From CALCCV01 sp964388665 (GTDB taxonomy: Bacteria > Bdellovibrionota > Bdellovibrionia > Bdellovibrionales > Bdellovibrionaceae), in contig CAYMBJ010000056.1 of assembly GCA_964388665.1 (NCBI GenBank), positions 1 through 26,424 of the forward strand: DNA of 26,424 bases. Direction: 5' to 3'. The position numbers and the translations under genes were made by a program. Numbering within the stretch: position 1 is the stretch's first letter; each line of letters opens with the position of its first letter. Below are positions 23,011-26,424 of this stretch, in pieces. A model generated the notes under the pieces. It made no database searches, was not told where the DNA came from, and saw nothing but the letters and a program-made list of their open reading frames with translations.

Positions 23011-23112
23011 TCACAATCACAATCACAATCACAATCACAATTGAAATTGAAATTGAAATTGAAATTGGAAACATAAACATAAACGTAAGCATAAATACAA
23101 ACACAAATACAA
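23011..23112. repeat. array of 17 in-register hexamers upstream of the YceI gene
   Basis: The block is exactly 102 bp and reads as five TCACAA, four TTGAAA, one TTGGAA, two ACATAA, then ACGTAA, GCATAA, ATACAA, ACACAA and ATACAA. Every unit ends in AA and the period of six is never broken, although the unit sequence changes along the array. It ends directly against the AAAGGGGG ribosome binding site (23111-23118) of the YceI gene, so it forms the promoter/leader region. Length change by slippage could alter expression. Confidence 0.9.
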
Positions 23113-23124
23113 AGGGGGCACGAC

Positions 23125-23760
23125 ATGAACGGCAAAAGAGATACGACAAACAGCAACGCTTTCGATCGTTGGACCCGCATGATGATTGGGTTCATGATTT
23201 TTGCCAAGAGCTTAGCGCTTTTCGCTGCGACCGGCACAGCGGCAAGAGACAAAGCGAGAACCCAACTCGTTCCCATCAAGGGTGAAGTTCACTTTGTGGC
23301 AGTGGGGAATCCAGGTTTTTTGAGAGTGCGTGGGGAGTCCACAAATGCACCAACGGGAGTTTTGCTGCATGAGGAGGGCCAGATCAAAGGCACATTGAGC
23401 TTTAATCTCAGCGATTTAAAAACAGGTATCGACCTCCGAGACAAACACATGAAAGACAAATATTTGGAGGTCGAAAAATTTCCAACAGCAGAACTTGAAC
23501 TTCAGCCAGTCAAACTGCCTGAAGGCCTAACTTCTGACTCGAGTGGAGACTTTACCGGAATGCTAACTCTTCATGGCAACAAAAAGGAAGTTAAGGGCAA
23601 ATATACATTCGCCGCCAAAGACAACAAAGCAAAAGTCAATTTTTCAGTGCTTGTATCAGATTTCAAAATCGAAATCCCCAAATACCTAGGGGTGACCATC
23701 AGCGAGTCTGTGGATTTAGAGGTCACCGTGGTCTTTAAATCAGAAACCAAAGCCCTATAA
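23125..23760 (+). CDS. exported YceI-family protein
   Basis: This 211-aa protein starts at ATG 23125, six bases after AAAGGGGG. A hydrophilic N-terminus is followed by a hydrophobic segment (MMIGFMIFAKSLALFAATGTAA, about 20-41), so the signal peptide is longer than usual; Met19 or Met20 are alternative starts. The rest is a YceI/lipocalin-like barrel. GTLSFNLSDLKTGIDLRDKHMKDKYLEVEKFPTAEL is the family hallmark, followed by LTLHGNKKEVKGKYTF and VSDFKIEIPKYLGVTISESVDLEVTVVF. YceI proteins bind isoprenoid lipids or quinone-like molecules in the periplasm. In a cluster of copper and heme proteins this suggests handling of a quinone-type redox partner. Confidence 0.9.
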   Translation: MNGKRDTTNSNAFDRWTRMMIGFMIFAKSLALFAATGTAARDKARTQLVPIKGEVHFVAVGNPGFLRVRGESTNAPTGVLLHEEGQIKGTLSFNLSDLKTGIDLRDKHMKDKYLEVEKFPTAELELQPVKLPEGLTSDSSGDFTGMLTLHGNKKEVKGKYTFAAKDNKAKVNFSVLVSDFKIEIPKYLGVTISESVDLEVTVVFKSETKAL

Positions 23761-23786
23761 ACAAGTCCTAAAATTATGGGAGTTAT

Positions 23787-24881
23787 ATGAATCCATTTTC
23801 TAGATTGTTATTTACAACTTTGGCCTGCATCGGTTTTGGCTCCTCAGACGTCAATGCCTTTCCCGACATGATCCGACACGGCTACGTCAACTGCACGGCT
23901 TGTCATGTCTCTCCGTCGGGAGGAGGACTGCTCAACAGTTACGGCCGCAGTCTCTCCGCTGAGCTGATGAGCACATGGAGTGCTGCGGGCGAAGAGAAGC
24001 ACCTCCATGGGCTTGCCAGCATCCCCGATGATTTGGCTGAGAGGTACTTTGCTGGTGGCGATGTTCGCTATATCTCAAGACAGTCAAAGAGTGAAAGTGT
24101 TGATGTCAACGAGGGCTTTTTGATGCAAGCCCAACTGCGCGCGGGATTGGCTTTCGACGAGCTTAAATTTTTGTTTTCTCTCGGAAAAATTGACAATCCT
24201 AGACTCGCTCAGGATGTGCGACCAGTCATGAGCGAATATTACTTTCTTTGGGCCCCCATTGCACAAACGCACATACGCGGTGGCCGATTTGAACCGATTT
24301 ATGGCTCGCGCCTGCCCGATCACAATCTTTGGATAAAATCAGAACTCGGCTTTGTTCCGTGGTCCGAGCGGGATGGATTTGAATTTATTTTCGAAGGCGA
24401 AAAGCAGTTTGCCAGCCTTGCCGGCTTTCAATCTCTCTCCAATACACCGACCTCCCTCAAAGCCACAGGCTTTGTGGCAAACTATTCCCACCTCCTAGGA
24501 GACATTTCTAGAATTGGCGTGAGCGGTCTGAACACCGAAGGGCAGGGCGTGCTCACCAAAGCCCTCACCCTCAACACACATCTTTCTTTTTCTGAGAAAA
24601 GTTACTCAATCATCGAATACACTCGACACTGGACCCAGGACCAATCGCAAGAGCTCGGGTTTTTGAGACTCGGCTACCAGATCTTTAAGGGATTTACACC
24701 GCTCCTGCAGGCACAGCACAAAGCCAACCAAACAAAAAGCACGAACCAAAGACGCTTGGGCATTGGCCTGAACTGGCTTCCTCGGCCCCACTGGGAACTG
24801 ATGGGACTCTTCGAAGAGGTTGGCGGAGGAAACAAAGGTACCTCAACAGAGGCGTACTTGCTGCTTCATTATTATCTGTAG
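23787..24881 (+). CDS. outer-membrane beta-barrel with N-terminal c-heme motif
   Basis: This 364-aa protein has a signal peptide ending near DVNA (24). A short segment FPDMIRHGYVNCTACHVSPSGGGLLNSYGR (25-54) follows, in which CTACH (36-40) is a single c-type heme site. From about 90 to 364 it has alternating amphipathic strands (FLMQAQLRAGLAF, LKATGFVANYSHLLG, YSIIEYTRHWTQ, QRRLGIGLNWLP) and ends in LLLHYYL, with an aromatic-terminal last strand typical of porins. It looks like a barrel with a built-in heme at its periplasmic mouth, perhaps conducting electrons or housing a partner cytochrome. The role is inferred. It starts 26 bases after the YceI stop, and repeats of ATCTGTA overlap and follow its stop. 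Confidence 0.82.
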   Translation: MNPFSRLLFTTLACIGFGSSDVNAFPDMIRHGYVNCTACHVSPSGGGLLNSYGRSLSAELMSTWSAAGEEKHLHGLASIPDDLAERYFAGGDVRYISRQSKSESVDVNEGFLMQAQLRAGLAFDELKFLFSLGKIDNPRLAQDVRPVMSEYYFLWAPIAQTHIRGGRFEPIYGSRLPDHNLWIKSELGFVPWSERDGFEFIFEGEKQFASLAGFQSLSNTPTSLKATGFVANYSHLLGDISRIGVSGLNTEGQGVLTKALTLNTHLSFSEKSYSIIEYTRHWTQDQSQELGFLRLGYQIFKGFTPLLQAQHKANQTKSTNQRRLGIGLNWLPRPHWELMGLFEEVGGGNKGTSTEAYLLLHYYL

Positions 24882-24917
24882 GGAGCTTATATCTGTAAGT
24901 AGCTAAATCTGTAAGTA
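24874..24917. repeat. three ATCTGTA repeats over and after a stop codon
   Basis: ATCTGTAG (24874-24881, containing the TAG stop), ATCTGTAAGTA (24891-24901) and ATCTGTAAGTA (24907-24917) occur at 17- and 16-base spacing. They lie at the junction between the barrel gene and the convergent gene ending at 24959. Function unknown. Confidence 0.65.
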
Positions 24918-24958
24918 CTTAATCAGTTGCAGGCAGCGACAGGTGACGGTCCAAAATC

Positions 24959-25504
24959 CTAACGTGAAAAACGAATGGAACCGGCACCGTCATTTGAGAA
25001 GTCGGCAAAAATCTGCATGCGTGCCTCAATCTCTGTTGCAGCAACACCTGAGTTTTCAAGATGAGTTCGCAAAGCCACTTCGTCAAGCCTGATCTGAGAC
25101 AAATCGTATTTCACACGGCAATTGCCAAAATCCAAATCCAAAAGTTCGCATTGCATTTTGCCTTTTACAGAAGTCAGATTCAAAACAACTGGGTTCTCAC
25201 CGGAAGGATTCAATGCGGAAGGCATTGTTCCACGAAACGAAAGGCTCTGATCAGCTCCTGTGAGCAGAAATGGCAATTTGTATTTGATTCGAACTGCATT
25301 TCCACGCGCACCCACCCGCAGACCTTCTAAAGCAAAAGTTGCAAATTCACTATTGTCCTCATTCGAAACGGGGACTCGGTAGGTGGCATTTTCAATTTCA
25401 GACCACAATGGATTCGCTATGCCAGCCCCAGGAAGAGCGGAGACAGCAACGAAGGTTGAAAAAACGACACCTTTCAATTGATTCATTTTTCTTTGGAATT
25501 TCAT
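24959..25504 (-). CDS. exported protein of unknown function
   Basis: This 181-aa protein starts at ATG 25504 with GAGGAGG four bases upstream. A second Met at residue 7 is less favoured because of that site. The signal peptide spans LKGVVFSTFVAVSALPGAGIA and is cleaved before NPLWSEIE. The mature part is a beta-rich domain with two cysteines (MQCELL and GNCRVKY) that could bond. No motif tells its function. It converges with the barrel gene, 77 bases from its stop, and is likely transcribed alone. Confidence 0.8.
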   Translation of the reverse strand: MKFQRKMNQLKGVVFSTFVAVSALPGAGIANPLWSEIENATYRVPVSNEDNSEFATFALEGLRVGARGNAVRIKYKLPFLLTGADQSLSFRGTMPSALNPSGENPVVLNLTSVKGKMQCELLDLDFGNCRVKYDLSQIRLDEVALRTHLENSGVAATEIEARMQIFADFSNDGAGSIRFSR

Positions 25505-25895
25505 CGATCCTCCTCAATCTTGAACTCGCACCAAACTCAGTCTGCGACAGAGACCGCCTGTCAGGATTTCTAACACAGAAACATGAGAAAGCGCAATTCC
25601 CAAGGCGGGCCTCCACCTTTTTTCACAAAATCTCATCTTTTGTTCCTATGCCTTGCTCACAGAGAAATGAAGCGAAAGATGAGGTGAGGACTCAGGCGAA
25701 GGTGATAGCGATCCGTCACTCTGTGGCCAAAAGTGTTACTGACCAAGTTATTCAGGAGAACTGTTTCACTTTGATATGATCTTCGCCAATTTAGGCAGAC
25801 CAAACCGGCACGGCTCTTGAAATGTATGAATGTAGCAGGCCCAACAGGGCAAACAAAATTGAGCGATGCCTTTTTCATCGCTAGAGGGAGACACT
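25505..25895. other. intergenic region between divergent genes
   Basis: This 391-base stretch holds no convincing gene. A minus-strand frame at 25657-25878 starts MKKASLN but has no ribosome binding site and reads as random sequence. A -10-like TATGAT (25775-25780) could serve the downstream gene, but no good -35 is at the right distance. The hairpin at 25862-25882 lies at its right end. Confidence 0.55.
25862..25882 (+). promoter_or_regulatory. hairpin just before the ribosome binding site of the last gene
   Basis: AGCGATG (25862-25868) and CATCGCT (25876-25882) pair perfectly around a CCTTTTT loop. The stem ends one base before GAGGGAG (25884-25890), the ribosome binding site of the gene at 25896. 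It could control access to that site. Confidence 0.5.
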
Positions 25896-26424
25896 ATGTA
25901 TTATCAAATGTCATTCTTTTCACGCATGTCGCGCATGGTTAGTCAACTTTGCTTGTGCACAGTAGGTGTTCTGTCAATTCATTCTGTAGCATTGGCCCTG
26001 TGCCTAAAAGGCGAATTCACTGTGGACCTCACTGGCCAGTCACAGATTGTAGAAAATGCTCCCACCACGATCGCAAGTGGCCAGGCTAAAGTAAAATTCA
26101 CTTTGAGTCGTGCCAGCGATCATCGCAGTGCCGAGTTCAGGACGGAAGTGGCCAACCCTGATGCAACGGTCCTGACCAAAGAAGGCGCGACACACGTAGC
26201 AGATGTTTTTCAACCTGACCAAATCACTCTCTTCAAGCAGTATTCAGCTTTTGAGAAGGATCAAGTTTCCTACAGTGACAACAATGATTTTTCTAGCAGC
26301 AGCATCACCGTTTCTTTGCCGACGAAGGACAATGGCAAAAAGATTGTACTCAGCTATTTTGGTCAAAAGGTGTCCGATTTCACCGATCTGACCACCCCGG
26401 TTTCACCACATTTGACCACCCATG
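25896..26424 (+). CDS. partial exported protein of unknown function (runs off the window)
   Basis: An open frame from ATG 25896 continues without a stop to the last base of the window, 176 codons. GAGGGAG lies six bases before the ATG. The protein begins with a signal region (MSRMVSQLCLCTVGVLSIHSVALA, cleavage likely before LCLKGEF). The mature part starts with a strand-rich segment (CLKGEFTVDLTGQSQIVENAPTTIASGQAKVKFTLSR), then a mixed region with many Ser, Thr and Asp residues. I do not recognise a domain in the visible part. The 3' end lies outside this window, so length and function stay open. Confidence 0.75.
   Translation, partial: MYYQMSFFSRMSRMVSQLCLCTVGVLSIHSVALALCLKGEFTVDLTGQSQIVENAPTTIASGQAKVKFTLSRASDHRSAEFRTEVANPDATVLTKEGATHVADVFQPDQITLFKQYSAFEKDQVSYSDNNDFSSSSITVSLPTKDNGKKIVLSYFGQKVSDFTDLTTPVSPHLTTH

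Noticed and set aside
23011..23112. Repeat block as a CRISPR array
   Set aside because: The units are six bases with no spacers; it is a simple hexamer array.
22995..23279. Minus-strand open frame with alternating dipeptides (CD, NF, YV)
   Set aside because: It is only the hexamer array read in another frame, and it lies opposite the real YceI gene.
25657..25878. Minus-strand frame beginning MKKASLN
   Set aside because: No ribosome binding site, and it overlaps the hairpin and leader of the last gene.

Overview
The window looks like chromosomal DNA of a didermal bacterium, most plausibly a member of the Bdellovibrionota or a neighbouring lineage. This placement is an inference. It rests on moderate GC content, many exported proteins (Sec, Tat and lipoprotein signals), a DUF1501 / heme-lipoprotein operon, a bacterial glutaminyl-tRNA synthetase and a TPR protein carrying DNA-binding winged helices. 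I see no transposase, integrase, phage gene, CRISPR array, tRNA or rRNA.

Layout. 1-1160: a 41-codon gene with a strong ribosome binding site on the minus strand, a repeat-filled intergenic stretch bounded by a 10-bp inverted repeat, and a lipoprotein gene. 1274-3262: an acetyl-CoA hydrolase/CoA-transferase family enzyme ending in a perfect 13-bp stem-loop that overlaps its stop codon. 3288-7501 (minus): a three-gene exported operon made of a two-CXXCH lipoprotein, a small secreted protein and a Tat-exported DUF1501 protein. 7650-10291: glnS overlapping a PlsC-type acyltransferase. 10292-11249: a 511-bp gene-poor stretch with an orphan Rho-independent terminator and a tandem 15-bp duplication, then what looks like the C-terminal remnant of an exported protein. 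11357-12921: an SRAP (YedK/HMCES) gene, apparently leaderless, overlapping a leucine-carboxyl-methyltransferase-like enzyme.

12950-13092 is a 143-bp palindromic element whose ends match a short element at 1161-1209. 13112-15519: a divergent GntP-family permease and 3-hydroxybutyrate dehydrogenase, a likely D-3-hydroxybutyrate uptake and oxidation module. 15557-17423 (minus): a CDP-alcohol phosphatidyltransferase and a Tat-exported RCC1 propeller. 17678-21422: a TPR regulator with two different winged helices, divergent from an orphan oligopeptide-type substrate-binding protein.

21602-24881: five exported proteins in a row (cupredoxin, unknown, mono-heme lipoprotein, YceI, and an outer-membrane barrel with an N-terminal CXXCH). 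They look like an uncharacterised periplasm-to-outer-membrane redox system. A 102-bp array of 17 in-register hexamers sits directly in front of the ribosome binding site of the YceI gene. 24959-26424: two unknown exported proteins, the last running off the window.

The observations I would follow first are the five-gene cupredoxin/heme-barrel cluster with its hexamer array, the paired palindromic elements, and the heme-lipoprotein/DUF1501 operon.
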